The notes: generated by a model not told the origin, from the letters alone. Shown: positions 35,135 through 44,363, numbered from the stretch's first letter. The stretch: DNA of 64,000 nt from OLB6 sp964467455 (GCA_964467455.1 CAYXQJ010000018.1:3568-67567); one strand, 5' to 3'. Numbers and translations are program-made.

Positions 35135-36087
35135 TCCGCGCATCACTGGCGGTAGCTGCCGTACTCTTGATCGCCTGTGCATCGGTGGTAGTGCCTACGC
35201 CGTTTGCAGCACCGACACCGACGTTCCGACATAACGCCCGTATCGCCATCATTGGAGATCTGCAACGGACGGGATTCGTTGAGGTATGGCGTGAACGCAA
35301 CGATGTGCAACGTGCTGCCCTGATCCGCCAGATACGCTCATCACGTCCCGATGCCCTCATCACCTTGGGCGACCATGTGTTCTGGGGATCGTCGGACGAT
35401 GATTGGGAGTACTTCGACCGCGTGATGAAGCCCATTCGCGATAGTAAGATCCCGGTCTATCCGATCCTCGGCAACCATGAATATTTTGGCTCCGATGAAG
35501 GTATGCTGCAACGAGTACGGGAGCGGTTTCCGACGTTCGACTCAACATACTATCATGTGGTGATCGACTCCATCGCCTTCGTGATGCTCAACACCAACTA
35601 TCGCGATATCGGCATGAAGGCCATGTCGGCACAACGTCGGTGGTTCCTACGTACGATCATCAAACTCGACAACGACCCCTCGGTACAGTTTATCATCGTC
35701 TGCGGACATCATCCGCCTTTTACCAACAGTACGGTGGTTGATGACGACGACATTCTCCAATCCTACTTCGTCCCCGTCTTTACACAAAGCACGAAGGGGG
35801 CCATCTGGTTCAGCGGCCACTGTCATGCCTATGAACACTTCTTCTACGACACGAAACACTTTGTTGTAAGCGGGGGAGGGGGCGGACCACGACAACGCCT
35901 TCTGACCGGTGAGCTTGCCCAACATGCCGATCAGTATGACGGCGACATGGTGCGCCCGTTCCATTATTGCACCGTCTACCGACACGGCTCGGTGTTGAAA
36001 TTCGAAATGCAGCCGCTGCATACCTCCACCCCCACACCTGGCGATGCCTTTGCTATCGAGAAACGTGAGGTGTGGCGTGGCAGCTAG
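35131..36087 (+). CDS. Metallophosphoesterase lipoprotein (purple acid phosphatase-like)
   Basis: 318 residues with a lipobox (LLIAC, Cys about 16). The binuclear metal motifs are IGDLQR (about 48), LGDHVFW (about 83), GNHEYF (about 117), CGHHPPF (about 193) and SGHCHAYEHF (about 231). The first motif has GDxx in place of the DxH of many calcineurin-like enzymes, as in purple acid phosphatases. Anchored on the periplasmic side; substrate unknown. Starts by ATGA overlap with ccmB. Confidence 0.87.
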   Translation: MIRASLAVAAVLLIACASVVVPTPFAAPTPTFRHNARIAIIGDLQRTGFVEVWRERNDVQRAALIRQIRSSRPDALITLGDHVFWGSSDDDWEYFDRVMKPIRDSKIPVYPILGNHEYFGSDEGMLQRVRERFPTFDSTYYHVVIDSIAFVMLNTNYRDIGMKAMSAQRRWFLRTIIKLDNDPSVQFIIVCGHHPPFTNSTVVDDDDILQSYFVPVFTQSTKGAIWFSGHCHAYEHFFYDTKHFVVSGGGGGPRQRLLTGELAQHADQYDGDMVRPFHYCTVYRHGSVLKFEMQPLHTSTPTPGDAFAIEKREVWRGS

Positions 36088-36796
36088 ACGCATCATGATG
36101 TTGCTCGTTGCTGGTATGCTCTCAACCCATGCCATGCAAGCACAGTCAGAGGACTCATTGAGCGAACGACACTACATCTTCTCGGCCTATCCATCCGAGT
36201 CGTGGAGGTTGCGCGGTTCGCTCGGACTTTCGTTGGCGATCCTGCCGCAGCCCCTTACCGAATATCCAACACCGGCACCCATGTTCGATATCCGCTATCG
36301 GCTCACGATGCCACTGAACTTCGGCATCTATGGCCGATTGGGATCAAACATTGCCACGTCGCTTGGCCAAGTTGGCGGGATGTTCTCGATTCCCATTTCA
36401 AACCTGAGTGTTGGTGCCGGGTATTCGTTGATGTTCGTCTATGGCAACATCACGTACGTCGACGGTTTCAACACCACGCAACAGCGATGGATCAACTATC
36501 CGATGGTGACGGTATCGTACCGCTTTCCGCGGGCAACACTCACGGCGCGCATCGAGGCCGAACTTACGACGAGCGTGACGTCGAGTCTGGAAGATCAATC
36601 CGTGGCTGACGACAAAGACCTTCGTTCGGGTGCCAGTGCCACCATTGCTTTGGAACAACCGTTCTTTGGTTCGACACACGTCGTCCTCGGTGCAACGTTC
36701 CAGTACTCGTCTCAACCGTATCAAGCGTGGTTCTTGTACAACACGTTCAGCGACAGGTTGTTCTCTTCAGAGTTCTTCATGGGGATCATTCTATGA
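36077..36796 (+). CDS. Outer-membrane barrel-like protein of unknown function
   Basis: 239 residues from a GTG start that overlaps the upstream stop by 11 bases; the ATG at 36095 is an alternative that keeps the hydrophobic core of the signal peptide (MLLVAGMLSTHAMQAQ). The mature part shows many amphipathic strands and ends in FFMGIIL, as outer-membrane barrels do. No characterised family recognised. Confidence 0.65.
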   Translation: MAARRIMMLLVAGMLSTHAMQAQSEDSLSERHYIFSAYPSESWRLRGSLGLSLAILPQPLTEYPTPAPMFDIRYRLTMPLNFGIYGRLGSNIATSLGQVGGMFSIPISNLSVGAGYSLMFVYGNITYVDGFNTTQQRWINYPMVTVSYRFPRATLTARIEAELTTSVTSSLEDQSVADDKDLRSGASATIALEQPFFGSTHVVLGATFQYSSQPYQAWFLYNTFSDRLFSSEFFMGIIL

Positions 36797-38094
36797 AGAC
36801 CTCATCGAACACTCTTCTTGGTCTCTTCGTGTTGCTCATCGTCGGCTGCGTTTCAGAGCTAGAGCCCATTGCTGAACCGATCGTTGATGATCAATGGGTG
36901 CAGCCCTATCAAGTGTTAGACACGGCGGCGAAGAGTCATGTTGTTGCCGGCGTATATGAAGTGCTCGAACATCCCAACTTCGCCGACTTCGGTGATTCCG
37001 TCGGTATTGCCTTGGCCGCCAACGGTGAGCTGATCATGACCACGATCTCGAGCACGTATTATGTGAACGTGTACGGAGGCGTGCGTGTCGACACCGGCGT
37101 CTTTGTTGGCACCTGGCGCGACGTCCGCGGTTCGCAAACAGGTAGTGTTCGCATTCACATCGCACCGGAGGAAGGGGGCGAGTACCTCGCTCAGAACGGT
37201 GGACCAAGAACGACCATCACTATGCGTTGTGAGATGACGCCCGGAAGGTCGGACCGATCAGAGATGTTGGTGATGTCGAAGAAGGCGAATGCGAAAGAGG
37301 TCAAGGACCGTGACAGCGTCTACGTGATCGCACACCGCGGCGGCGGCAGAAATTCCGAGCGACTCGGATTCTCGGAGAACAGTATTCCCATGATGCTCGA
37401 GGCCTACAAGCTTGGTGCCACGGGGATCGAGATCGATGTGATGTCGACGAAGGACGGCGTGCCGATCATCTTCCACGACCCAACCTTTACGCCGCGGACG
37501 GTACAAGGCAACTATATTCTCGGCGACGTCAAGAACTACACCTACCAGCAGATCCAAGATCATGTGCGTCTGGTAAACGGTGAACGCATCCCAACGCTGG
37601 CCGAAGCACTGATCGCCGTGACGCGGCAGGGCGTGTTGGACCTTGTATGGCTCGATATCAAGGATGCCAGTGTTGTGCGCAGGATCGTGACCGTCGCCCA
37701 GACCATTGCCGACACCGTCAAACCTCGGCGTAAGCGCATTCGACTATTGGTCGGTGTGCCAACTGCCGAGATCCGCGACTCCGTCTTGGCGATCCCATAC
37801 GATGAACGTCCCGACGTAGAGATCCTGTGCGAGCTCAGCGTACAGGACGTTGCCAACCTTCGCGCCACGGTGTGGGCGCCACGGTTCACGGAGGGACTGC
37901 AAGAATCCACCGTACAGCAATTGCGCTCACAAGGCGTTGACGTCTTCGTGTGGACAGTCGACGATCCGATCTTCATGGACAACTTTCTCACGCCGCTGTA
38001 TCAGAACTATCCGGCCTATAACGGCATCCTGACGAACTATCCTACCGTCGGGGCAGCACGTGTATATGCTCGTATGGCGGAGCTGGCGAAATGA
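36793..38094 (+). CDS. Glycerophosphodiester phosphodiesterase lipoprotein
   Basis: 433 residues. A lipobox (LLIVGC) follows the signal core. Residues about 60-175 are a separate beta-rich region; a GDPD domain fills about 185-430 with IAHRGGG, GIEIDVMSTKDGVPIIFHDPT (metal Glu/Asp and catalytic His; shortened) and a C-terminal VDVFVWTVDD. Such enzymes split glycerophosphodiesters to glycerol 3-phosphate. With the phosphoesterase two genes upstream it suggests phospholipid or teichoic-like phosphate scavenging at the envelope, which is inference. Confidence 0.88.
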   Translation: MKTSSNTLLGLFVLLIVGCVSELEPIAEPIVDDQWVQPYQVLDTAAKSHVVAGVYEVLEHPNFADFGDSVGIALAANGELIMTTISSTYYVNVYGGVRVDTGVFVGTWRDVRGSQTGSVRIHIAPEEGGEYLAQNGGPRTTITMRCEMTPGRSDRSEMLVMSKKANAKEVKDRDSVYVIAHRGGGRNSERLGFSENSIPMMLEAYKLGATGIEIDVMSTKDGVPIIFHDPTFTPRTVQGNYILGDVKNYTYQQIQDHVRLVNGERIPTLAEALIAVTRQGVLDLVWLDIKDASVVRRIVTVAQTIADTVKPRRKRIRLLVGVPTAEIRDSVLAIPYDERPDVEILCELSVQDVANLRATVWAPRFTEGLQESTVQQLRSQGVDVFVWTVDDPIFMDNFLTPLYQNYPAYNGILTNYPTVGAARVYARMAELAK

Positions 38095-38711
38095 GAGCGC
38101 TCTTCCTCTGCATAGCGTTGTTGTTGGGTGTGCAGGCCTCTGCACAAACGGCACAGGACACGTTGCGAGAGTATCACTTCGAACTACAGCTCATCGGTGG
38201 ATACGGCCGCACGCGCTACGAGCAGCAACCATCCATTCACGACGCAAAGAAAGATCACTCTGGTTGGAACGTGAACCTGCGTTTCATGTGGCATCCCGAT
38301 CATCTTCTGTCGATGGGACTCATGAGCGGCTACCAAGTCTTTTCACGAGAGACGCTACAGTACCATCCCTTCGACGTCACTACGGGGCAGATCGATTCAT
38401 CAACAACGGATGAAGTGACGATGGAGCTCAGCAGTGTTCCCATCCATCTTGCCTTTGAGATGCGTCCGCTCCACATTCGTGTCGGCGCCGGCCTCGGCGT
38501 CTATCTGCTGCAGTCGCAACTGATCGAGAACGACTCCACAACGTACAGCTCCGACGTCGCCTTCGGCGGCTCTGCCTGGGTCGGGTACGAGTTCGACATC
38601 ACCGAGCACCTGCACATCGGCCCGGACATCGTCATCCAGCTCTTGAGCGATCGCGGCATCCGCAACATCTCAGCGATGCTCGTGCTCCGCTACGATCTAC
38701 TCAGCTACTAG
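38091..38711 (+). CDS. Outer-membrane beta-barrel protein
   Basis: 206 residues with a signal peptide (ends about 19, ASAQT) and an OmpW/OmpA-like eight-strand pattern of alternating residues, for example ELQLIGGYGRTRY and RVGAGLGVYLLQSQL. The final gene of the operon; the start overlaps the GDPD stop by ATGA. Its last codons and TAG stop (38709-38711) lie inside a heptamer array shared with the convergent crtI gene. Confidence 0.72.
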   Translation: MRALFLCIALLLGVQASAQTAQDTLREYHFELQLIGGYGRTRYEQQPSIHDAKKDHSGWNVNLRFMWHPDHLLSMGLMSGYQVFSRETLQYHPFDVTTGQIDSSTTDEVTMELSSVPIHLAFEMRPLHIRVGAGLGVYLLQSQLIENDSTTYSSDVAFGGSAWVGYEFDITEHLHIGPDIVIQLLSDRGIRNISAMLVLRYDLLSY

Positions 38712-38744
38712 CTACTCGCTACTAGCTACTAGCTACTCGCTACT
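38703..38744. repeat. AGCTACT/CGCTACT heptamer array (family C-like), six units
   Basis: Six heptamers between two convergent genes. The plus-strand barrel gene stops at TAG 38709-38711 and the minus-strand crtI stops at TAG 38729-38731, both within the array. Confidence 0.9.
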
Positions 38745-40204
38745 TCTTTGCTAACTAGTCGCGCTGCGATGGTACCACTACTCATCACGCCCGGCAGTCC
38801 TGCCCCGGGATGGGTGCCGGCGCCGACGAAGTACAAACGTTCGATGTCCTCGCTCTTGTTGTGCGGCCGCCACCAGGCACTTTGCAGCAAGATCGGTTCG
38901 ACGCTGAAGGCACTTCCTTTTTCACTGTTGAGTACGTCGCGGAAGTGCACCGGATCGATATGGCATTCGCTCACGATGTGCTTCGACAAGTCCGGCATAT
39001 AGTTCTTCTCGAGGTAGCCGATGATCTTGTCGCGATAGATCTTGGCCTGTGTATTCCAGTCAACGTTCGCATCGAGGTGCGGAACAGGGGAGAGCACATA
39101 CCACGAATCACATCCCTCCGGTGCAAGCGACGGATCCGTTGCCGTCGGACGGTGGAGATACAATGAGAAGTCTTCGCTCAAATGTTTCTTCGTGAAGATG
39201 TCTTCGATCAGTTCTTTGTACCGTGGCCCCATCAAGATCTCGTGATGAGCCATGTTGTCGTATTTCTTATCCGTGCCGAAGTACAACACGAACAAGCTCA
39301 TCGAATACCGCCACGAATCGATGCGCTCGTTGGTATTGTGTTTCCGGTAGGGGGCGGGCACGAGATGTTTATAGGCGAAGGCCACATCGCCGTTGCAGAC
39401 CACGGCGTCGGCGTTGATGCGCTCGCCATTCTTGAGTTGCACACCCGATGCCTTGCCATCGCTGACGAGGATCTCATCGACCTCGGCATTGTAACGGATC
39501 TTGCCGCCGAGATCTTCGAACAACTTCACGAGTCCTTTCACAAGTGCACCCGTACCACCCATGGCGAACCACACGCCCCATTCCTGTTCCAGTTTGTGGA
39601 TCAGGGCATAGATACTGGTGGTGCGGAAGGGGTTGCCCCCTACCAACAATGGATGAAACGAGAAGACCTGGCGGAGTCGGTAGTCCTTGATGTAGCGATT
39701 CACGAAGCCCGCAACACTACGGTCGCTGCGAAGGCGGATGAGGTCGGGCAGGACCTTGAACATATCCGTAAACTTCGTGAACGGCTGATCGATGAGGTCG
39801 AAGCCCGTTTTGAAGATCGCCTCGGTCTTGTCGTAGAACTTCGAGTAGCCATCGACGTCGCCGGGATTGAACGATCGGATCTGATCGATGACCTCGTCAC
39901 GCTTGCCGTTGTAGCGGAAGACGGAGCCGTCTTCGAACCGGACGTTGTAGAACGGATCGATGGGAATGATCTTCACATAATCGTCGGTCTTCTTGCCGGC
40001 CAATGCGAACAGGTCATGGATCAGCCACGGCGCCGTGATGATCGTCGGCCCGCCGTCAAAGACGAAGCCATCCTGCTCATACACATAGGCCCGTCCCCCC
40101 GGCTTATCGCGCTTCTCCACGATCTCCACCTGGAATCCCTTGGCCTGCAGCCGAATGGCGGCGGTGAGTCCGCCAAACCCGCTTCCGATCACAACGATGT
40201 TCAT
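38729..40204 (-). CDS. crtI: Phytoene desaturase-family FAD oxidoreductase
   Basis: 491 residues. The N-terminal dinucleotide site is VIGSGFGGLTAAIRLQ and the C-terminal family motif is FVGAGTHPGAGLPGVMSSG. CrtI-type enzymes desaturate phytoene to lycopene with FAD at the membrane. No crtB or other carotenoid gene is in the window, so a different CrtI-family step (isomerase, ketolase-like) remains possible. TAGTTTTG lies 7 nt before the ATG. Its stop codon is repeat-derived. Confidence 0.9.
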   Translation of the reverse strand: MNIVVIGSGFGGLTAAIRLQAKGFQVEIVEKRDKPGGRAYVYEQDGFVFDGGPTIITAPWLIHDLFALAGKKTDDYVKIIPIDPFYNVRFEDGSVFRYNGKRDEVIDQIRSFNPGDVDGYSKFYDKTEAIFKTGFDLIDQPFTKFTDMFKVLPDLIRLRSDRSVAGFVNRYIKDYRLRQVFSFHPLLVGGNPFRTTSIYALIHKLEQEWGVWFAMGGTGALVKGLVKLFEDLGGKIRYNAEVDEILVSDGKASGVQLKNGERINADAVVCNGDVAFAYKHLVPAPYRKHNTNERIDSWRYSMSLFVLYFGTDKKYDNMAHHEILMGPRYKELIEDIFTKKHLSEDFSLYLHRPTATDPSLAPEGCDSWYVLSPVPHLDANVDWNTQAKIYRDKIIGYLEKNYMPDLSKHIVSECHIDPVHFRDVLNSEKGSAFSVEPILLQSAWWRPHNKSEDIERLYFVGAGTHPGAGLPGVMSSGTIAARLVSKEVASS

Positions 40205-40211
40205 AGGGCGT

Positions 40212-40219
40212 CAAAACTA
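40212..40219 (-). promoter_or_regulatory. TAnnTTTG -7 element of crtI
   Basis: TAGTTTTG on the minus strand, 7 nt before the crtI start, with no Shine-Dalgarno sequence between. Confidence 0.45.
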
Positions 40220-40242
40220 TGACCATGGGTGCCAAGTTCCTC

Positions 40243-40298
40243 GTGCCACGTGCCAGGTGCCAGGTGCCACGTGCCAGGTGCCAGGTGCCAGGTGCCAG
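40243..40298. repeat. GTGCCAN heptamer array (family A), eight units
   Basis: Eight intergenic heptamers, GTGCCAG or GTGCCAC, upstream of crtI. They run straight into the next array. Confidence 0.9.
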
Positions 40299-40300
40299 GT

Positions 40301-40342
40301 GACTCGCTACTCGCTACTTGCTACTTGCTACTTGCTACTTGC
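40301..40342. repeat. TACTTGC/TACTCGC heptamer array, six units
   Basis: Six heptamers two bases after the family-A array. The unit resembles the AGCTACT/CGCTACT array at the other end of crtI. The rest of this 222-base gap (40343-40426) shows no gene. Confidence 0.88.
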
Positions 40343-40426
40343 TGCTCATCGACTAACTCCGAATGAGCGTTTGGTGAAAAACCGTTCATGCGGTGATGTT
40401 TTCCACATCTCGGAATTTCGTGTCGT

Positions 40427-41662
40427 ATGAGTGACATCGCTCTCATCGTCCGAGGTGTGCTGACTCTTCCGTTCCGGAGACTAGGCGCTTTTGTACCGCG
40501 ACGCACGGAAACGGCTGTGCGGGTGGCGGATGGACGGCTGTATGCGCTCGACCTGGCGCGCTTCCTGGCGATGGTGTTCATGATGCAAGGTCATGTGCTT
40601 GATGCACTGGTGACGCCGACGGTGATCAACACGGCGGAGTTCCCGTGGAATGTGTGGCACTTCGTCCGCGGCTTCACGGCTCCGATCTTCCTCATGGTCT
40701 CGGGCGCTGTTCACGCCTTTGCCACGAAACGCGCCGAAGATGGGTCGATCCGCGAAGATGTGATCGCCAAGCGTATTCGCTGGGCACTCACCATCATGGG
40801 CATCGGCTACTTGATGTTCTTCCCGGCATCACGCGTGTGGGACCTGCCGTTTGTACCGTATGAAGGTTGGAAGGGCTTCTTTGCCGTCAACATCTTGCAG
40901 CTGACCGGTGCGGCGATCTTGTTGTTCGTCTTCTCGATGGCGTCAACACGTTCCGTCAAAGAAATGGGACGTCGTGCACAGTGGATGACGCTGGCCATTC
41001 TGGCACTGACGCCGGTGTTTCAGTATGCACCGTTCGTAGGATCGATGCCGCTGTGGCTTAGATCGTATGTCTCTGCCAGCACCGGATCTCTCTTCCCGAT
41101 CTTCCCCTTCGCCGGATATCTGTTCGCCGGCTTGGCCGTGGGTGCGCGCTTGCAAGCCGTGCCGAAAGAAGATCGCGATGCAAAGCTGAAGTATTATGGT
41201 TGGCGCGCAGGCCTGGCACTGATGGCACTTTCAGCCGGCGCGCAGATCGTGCTCTCCATCCTCGGCGTTGGACAAGAACATCTGGAACATCCGGCAAGTT
41301 TGCTGTTGTTTGCACGACGCGTCGGCTTCGTGATGATGTTCTTCAGCTTCAGCGTTGTGCTGCTCGAGCGGACGTGGACATTGCGTAAGTGGTACTCCCT
41401 CTTCGGCACGAAGAGTTTGTACATCTACATCATCCACCTCGTGATCCTCTTCGGCACGCCGTGGTTCTCCAGCGTTGGACGCACGCAGTTCCGCACGCTC
41501 GACCTTGGCATTGGAGTTCTTGCAGCAATTGGCGTGATCGCTACAACGCTCTTTCTGGCGTGGGGCTTTGAGTGGTTCGCCAAACAACCGTTCGCACTAC
41601 GTGTGCGTAATGCCGTGACCTACGTTGGGACGGCCCTGCTTGCAGCGCTGCTGTTGTTCTAA
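40427..41662 (+). CDS. Polytopic membrane protein, HGSNAT/acyltransferase-3-like
   Basis: 411 residues with about ten membrane helices. The start of the membrane part, RLYALDLARFLAMVFMMQGH, is the conserved first helix of DUF1624/HGSNAT-like proteins, with the His (about 55) typical of acetyl transfer across membranes. SLYIYIIHLVILF occurs near the C terminus, as in acyltransferase-3 proteins. It may acylate a surface glycan, which is inference. Confidence 0.78.
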   Translation: MSDIALIVRGVLTLPFRRLGAFVPRRTETAVRVADGRLYALDLARFLAMVFMMQGHVLDALVTPTVINTAEFPWNVWHFVRGFTAPIFLMVSGAVHAFATKRAEDGSIREDVIAKRIRWALTIMGIGYLMFFPASRVWDLPFVPYEGWKGFFAVNILQLTGAAILLFVFSMASTRSVKEMGRRAQWMTLAILALTPVFQYAPFVGSMPLWLRSYVSASTGSLFPIFPFAGYLFAGLAVGARLQAVPKEDRDAKLKYYGWRAGLALMALSAGAQIVLSILGVGQEHLEHPASLLLFARRVGFVMMFFSFSVVLLERTWTLRKWYSLFGTKSLYIYIIHLVILFGTPWFSSVGRTQFRTLDLGIGVLAAIGVIATTLFLAWGFEWFAKQPFALRVRNAVTYVGTALLAALLLF

Positions 41663-41671
41663 CCGGTACGC

Positions 41672-42328
41672 TTAGAATCCTCGACCAAGCTTTGCGCCCA
41701 GTCGTTCTTGGAAGGCCGCGCGTGCATCATTGGTGAGCATGCCCAGACCGATCAAACTTTGACGGAAGGTATAGGCCTTCTCCAACGGGAAAGCACGCCC
41801 TTCCAACACCCACGCAAGGAAGATGCCATCGCTGATGCCCGTCTCCAGCAATGCGAACGATGCCGCATCGATGTTGACGAACCAACCCGCATCTACAAGC
41901 TGCTGCGTCAACTCAGCACCCAACGTCCGCAAGAACGTGCGCGTCTTGTTGATCCGCTCCAAGAATGCCGGATTGTCCGTCCTCAACGCATGGGCCCAAA
42001 ACTCCAGCAATAAGGGGGCTTGCACTGCGCGAGATTGATAGAACTCCACGGCGCTGTCGCGGATGGCGTCCACCTTGCTGAGAGCGTCTTCGGCGGCGTC
42101 GACGCGTTGACGGATCATCGACTCGTAGTCACTCATCCATGCGTCGTAGACGGCAAGGAAGAGCTCTTCCTTCGTGCGGAAGTATTCGTAGATCGTCCCC
42201 TTGCCAATGTCTGCCGCCGTGGCGATGTCCTGCATCTTCGTTTCGTGATAGCCGGTGCGAGCGAACACATCGGCGGCATAGCGGACGATCTCGCTACGTT
42301 TGGCATCCTTATCGACGGCAGCTGGCAT
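41672..42328 (-). CDS. TetR-family transcriptional regulator
   Basis: 218 residues. The N-terminal helix-turn-helix domain is clear: IVRYAADVFARTGYHETKM and DIATAADIGKGTIYEYFRTKEELF (shortened in family terms). The ligand-binding part is unassigned. Its start overlaps the stop of the upstream thioredoxin-fold gene by one base (TAATG), so the regulator and that exported protein are made together. Confidence 0.92.
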   Translation of the reverse strand: MPAAVDKDAKRSEIVRYAADVFARTGYHETKMQDIATAADIGKGTIYEYFRTKEELFLAVYDAWMSDYESMIRQRVDAAEDALSKVDAIRDSAVEFYQSRAVQAPLLLEFWAHALRTDNPAFLERINKTRTFLRTLGAELTQQLVDAGWFVNIDAASFALLETGISDGIFLAWVLEGRAFPLEKAYTFRQSLIGLGMLTNDARAAFQERLGAKLGRGF

Positions 42329-42837
42329 TAGAGCAGTTTCTCCACTTCGTTGGCAAAGGCCTTTACGTGTTTGTCTGCCCCCTTACCCCATGTGTGTAAG
42401 CGGACGACACCGTCGGCACCGACATAGATCACATTCGGCAGACCGGGTTGTACAAGATAGTGTTTGAAGACGTCGCCGTCCCAGTCTAAGAGAATGCTGT
42501 TGGTATAGGATTCACGGAACTTTGACTTCAACATGCTGTGAATGAAGCTCGGTGCAAGGGAGACATCGGCAAAGGCCACGAACTGCACCCGTCCTTTGAA
42601 TTGCTCCGTCAGCGGCGTTGTCCATGCAGGGATAAAGTCGCTGCCCTTCCAGTCGCTCAACACCAACACCGTCGGCTTGCCCGCCCAATGTTTGTTCCAC
42701 GACCACTTCTGTTCAAACTGGTCTTCCAAGGTGAACTCAATGGCCTTCTTGCCTGTTGCCTTCGGCACATCACTCGCACCGGACAACAGGCCGACGGCAA
42801 CAACAAAGACAACGATGGTGAATCTGATAACAGTCAT
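42328..42837 (-). CDS. Exported thioredoxin-fold protein lacking the CxxC motif
   Basis: 169 residues with a signal peptide (about 1-21). The fold is recognisable from KPTVLVLSDWKGSDFIPAW, which aligns with the WCGPC region, and from the cis-Pro loop QPGLPNVIYVGADG. The two active-site cysteines are replaced (WKGSD), so it cannot do dithiol exchange. A binding or chaperone role is more likely. First gene of a pair with tetR. Confidence 0.72.
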   Translation of the reverse strand: MTVIRFTIVVFVVAVGLLSGASDVPKATGKKAIEFTLEDQFEQKWSWNKHWAGKPTVLVLSDWKGSDFIPAWTTPLTEQFKGRVQFVAFADVSLAPSFIHSMLKSKFRESYTNSILLDWDGDVFKHYLVQPGLPNVIYVGADGVVRLHTWGKGADKHVKAFANEVEKLL

Positions 42838-42844
42838 TGGGATA

Positions 42845-42914
42845 TTCGTTCCTCGCCTACGGCTCGGAATGACACTCTGTCATTCTCATTTTCGGTTATT
42901 CGGTTATTCGGTTA
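42845..42914. repeat. CGTTCCTCGC...GGAATGACA unit plus TTCGGTTA octamers (family E)
   Basis: One degenerate 28-base unit (about 42845-42872) is followed by three TTCGGTTA octamers (42891-42914) that end next to the transaldolase stop. The same two components recur at 60066-60183. Confidence 0.82.
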
Positions 42915-42915
42915 T

Positions 42916-43575
42916 TCACGCCTTCGCCTTCATCATCTTCTCATGATCTGCCAAGAACGATTCGAGGCCTTTGTCAGTGAGCGGATGTTTGATCGACTGC
43001 ATCAGCACCTTGTACGGTACCGTGGCGATGTGGGCACCGGCTTTGGCGCATTCAAGGAGATGGATGGGATGGCGGATCGATGCGGCGATGATCAGTGATT
43101 CCAAGCCGTGGACCTCCCAGATCTCGCACGTCTCTTCGACGGCCAAGATGCCGTCAGTAGAGATGTCGTCGAGACGACCCAAGAACAAGCTCACATACGT
43201 TGCGCCGGCATTGGCGGCGATCAGCGCTTGCATCGGCGTGAACAACAACGTGACGTTGGTGGGAATTCCCTGATCCGACAGTTTGCGAACGGCCTGCAAG
43301 CCCCCTTCAATAAAGGGGATCTTGATGGTGGCCTCAGGGAACCACTTCAAGATCTCGTCGGCTTCACGGAGCATGCCGTCGGCGTCGGTGCTGACAACTT
43401 CTACGCTCACGTGTCCGCCAACGGACTTGTGAATGTCAAGGATCAACGACTTGATGTCGAGCGACGGATCCTCTTTGGCCAGCAACGACGGGTTAGTGGT
43501 GACGCCGCTTACAAAGCCCAGTGACGTGGCATGTTTGATCTCTTTGAGGTTGGCGCTGTCAATGTACAGTTCCAT
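42916..43575 (-). CDS. Transaldolase (fructose-6-phosphate aldolase/TalC type)
   Basis: 219 residues, the size of the short TalC/FSA group. MELYIDSANLKEI at the start, GVTTNPSLLAKE (about 27), the Schiff-base Lys in ATIKIPF (about 83) and TNVTLLFTPMQAL are diagnostic. It transfers dihydroxyacetone in the pentose phosphate pathway or cleaves fructose 6-phosphate. The ATG at 43575 has AGGAGA 7 bases upstream and overlaps the end of the MqnA-like gene by 17 bases. Confidence 0.92.
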   Translation of the reverse strand: MELYIDSANLKEIKHATSLGFVSGVTTNPSLLAKEDPSLDIKSLILDIHKSVGGHVSVEVVSTDADGMLREADEILKWFPEATIKIPFIEGGLQAVRKLSDQGIPTNVTLLFTPMQALIAANAGATYVSLFLGRLDDISTDGILAVEETCEIWEVHGLESLIIAASIRHPIHLLECAKAGAHIATVPYKVLMQSIKHPLTDKGLESFLADHEKMMKAKA

Positions 43576-44359
43576 GATCTTCTCCTGTGTCGGTGATATC
43601 GTCTTCACGGCCGAGGATCTTCACGGCCGGTAATTCGGTGAGTAACTGATGATAATACAGAACGTGCAAGACAGCATCAATGGCATCCTCTAGATCGTCG
43701 TTCCAACGATAGGAGATACGTCCTTCTCGCGGAGATGCATCGGACGTCAATGACGCAGTTTCGCTGACGAAGTGTTCGGTGACGGACGGGTCGGCCATCT
43801 GTGAGATGGCTGTCGGGATCGTATCCAGATCGGCGTCCATCCTGCATACCCACACCAGCGCCGGTAGCGGACTCTCGGACATGTCGTACCACTCTTCGCT
43901 AAGATCGAGGGTAGGGGGCGAGGTGGTTCCGGCAAAGGCCTGTTCGTCGATGATGCAGTCCACGTCTACCACATCACCTACACTCTTGAGCTCCACCACC
44001 GGCGCTTCGAACTTCTCGCGCATGACGATGTTGCCAAGGATGGGGAAGTAGGCGCTGGGGCGGTGGGAGCCGACGGTGGCGATCTCCTGCGCGTCAGGCG
44101 CAAAGCGGATGCCGGCGATGTTGGTGTAGTCGTGCAGTGCCACAGCCGGACCAGGCACGATGCGGTAGTCGACCTTGCCCACGCCTTGGCCATAGCCAAG
44201 CGGGGTGACCAAGGCCATGTCGGCCATGCCCGTGAGCAGGAGTTCGGCACATCGTTCATCAGGGACGCGCACCATGGTCCACCCAAGACGGTGGCACACA
44301 CCTTCGGCGTTCGCGATCAACGGATCGGCAAGCGGGGAGTCGGGGACGGCGATCTTCAC
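43559..44359 (-). CDS. MqnA/MqnD-like periplasmic-binding-fold protein
   Basis: 266 residues. The fold and some segments (ADMALVTPLGYG at about 48, LPALVWVCRMD at about 163, VLHVLYYHQLLTEL near 235) resemble MqnA, the chorismate dehydratase of the futalosine menaquinone pathway. Conservation is weak and another small-molecule binding function is possible. No signal peptide. The start is GTG, 4 nt after a perfect TAACTTTG. It is followed by the transaldolase with a 17-base overlap. Confidence 0.55.
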   Translation of the reverse strand: MKIAVPDSPLADPLIANAEGVCHRLGWTMVRVPDERCAELLLTGMADMALVTPLGYGQGVGKVDYRIVPGPAVALHDYTNIAGIRFAPDAQEIATVGSHRPSAYFPILGNIVMREKFEAPVVELKSVGDVVDVDCIIDEQAFAGTTSPPTLDLSEEWYDMSESPLPALVWVCRMDADLDTIPTAISQMADPSVTEHFVSETASLTSDASPREGRISYRWNDDLEDAIDAVLHVLYYHQLLTELPAVKILGREDDITDTGEDHGTVH

Positions 44360-44363
44360 AGTA

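Noticed and set aside
39182..40222. 346-codon open frame antisense to crtI
   Set aside because: crtI is clearly the real gene on the other strand; the antisense product has no recognisable fold or signal.
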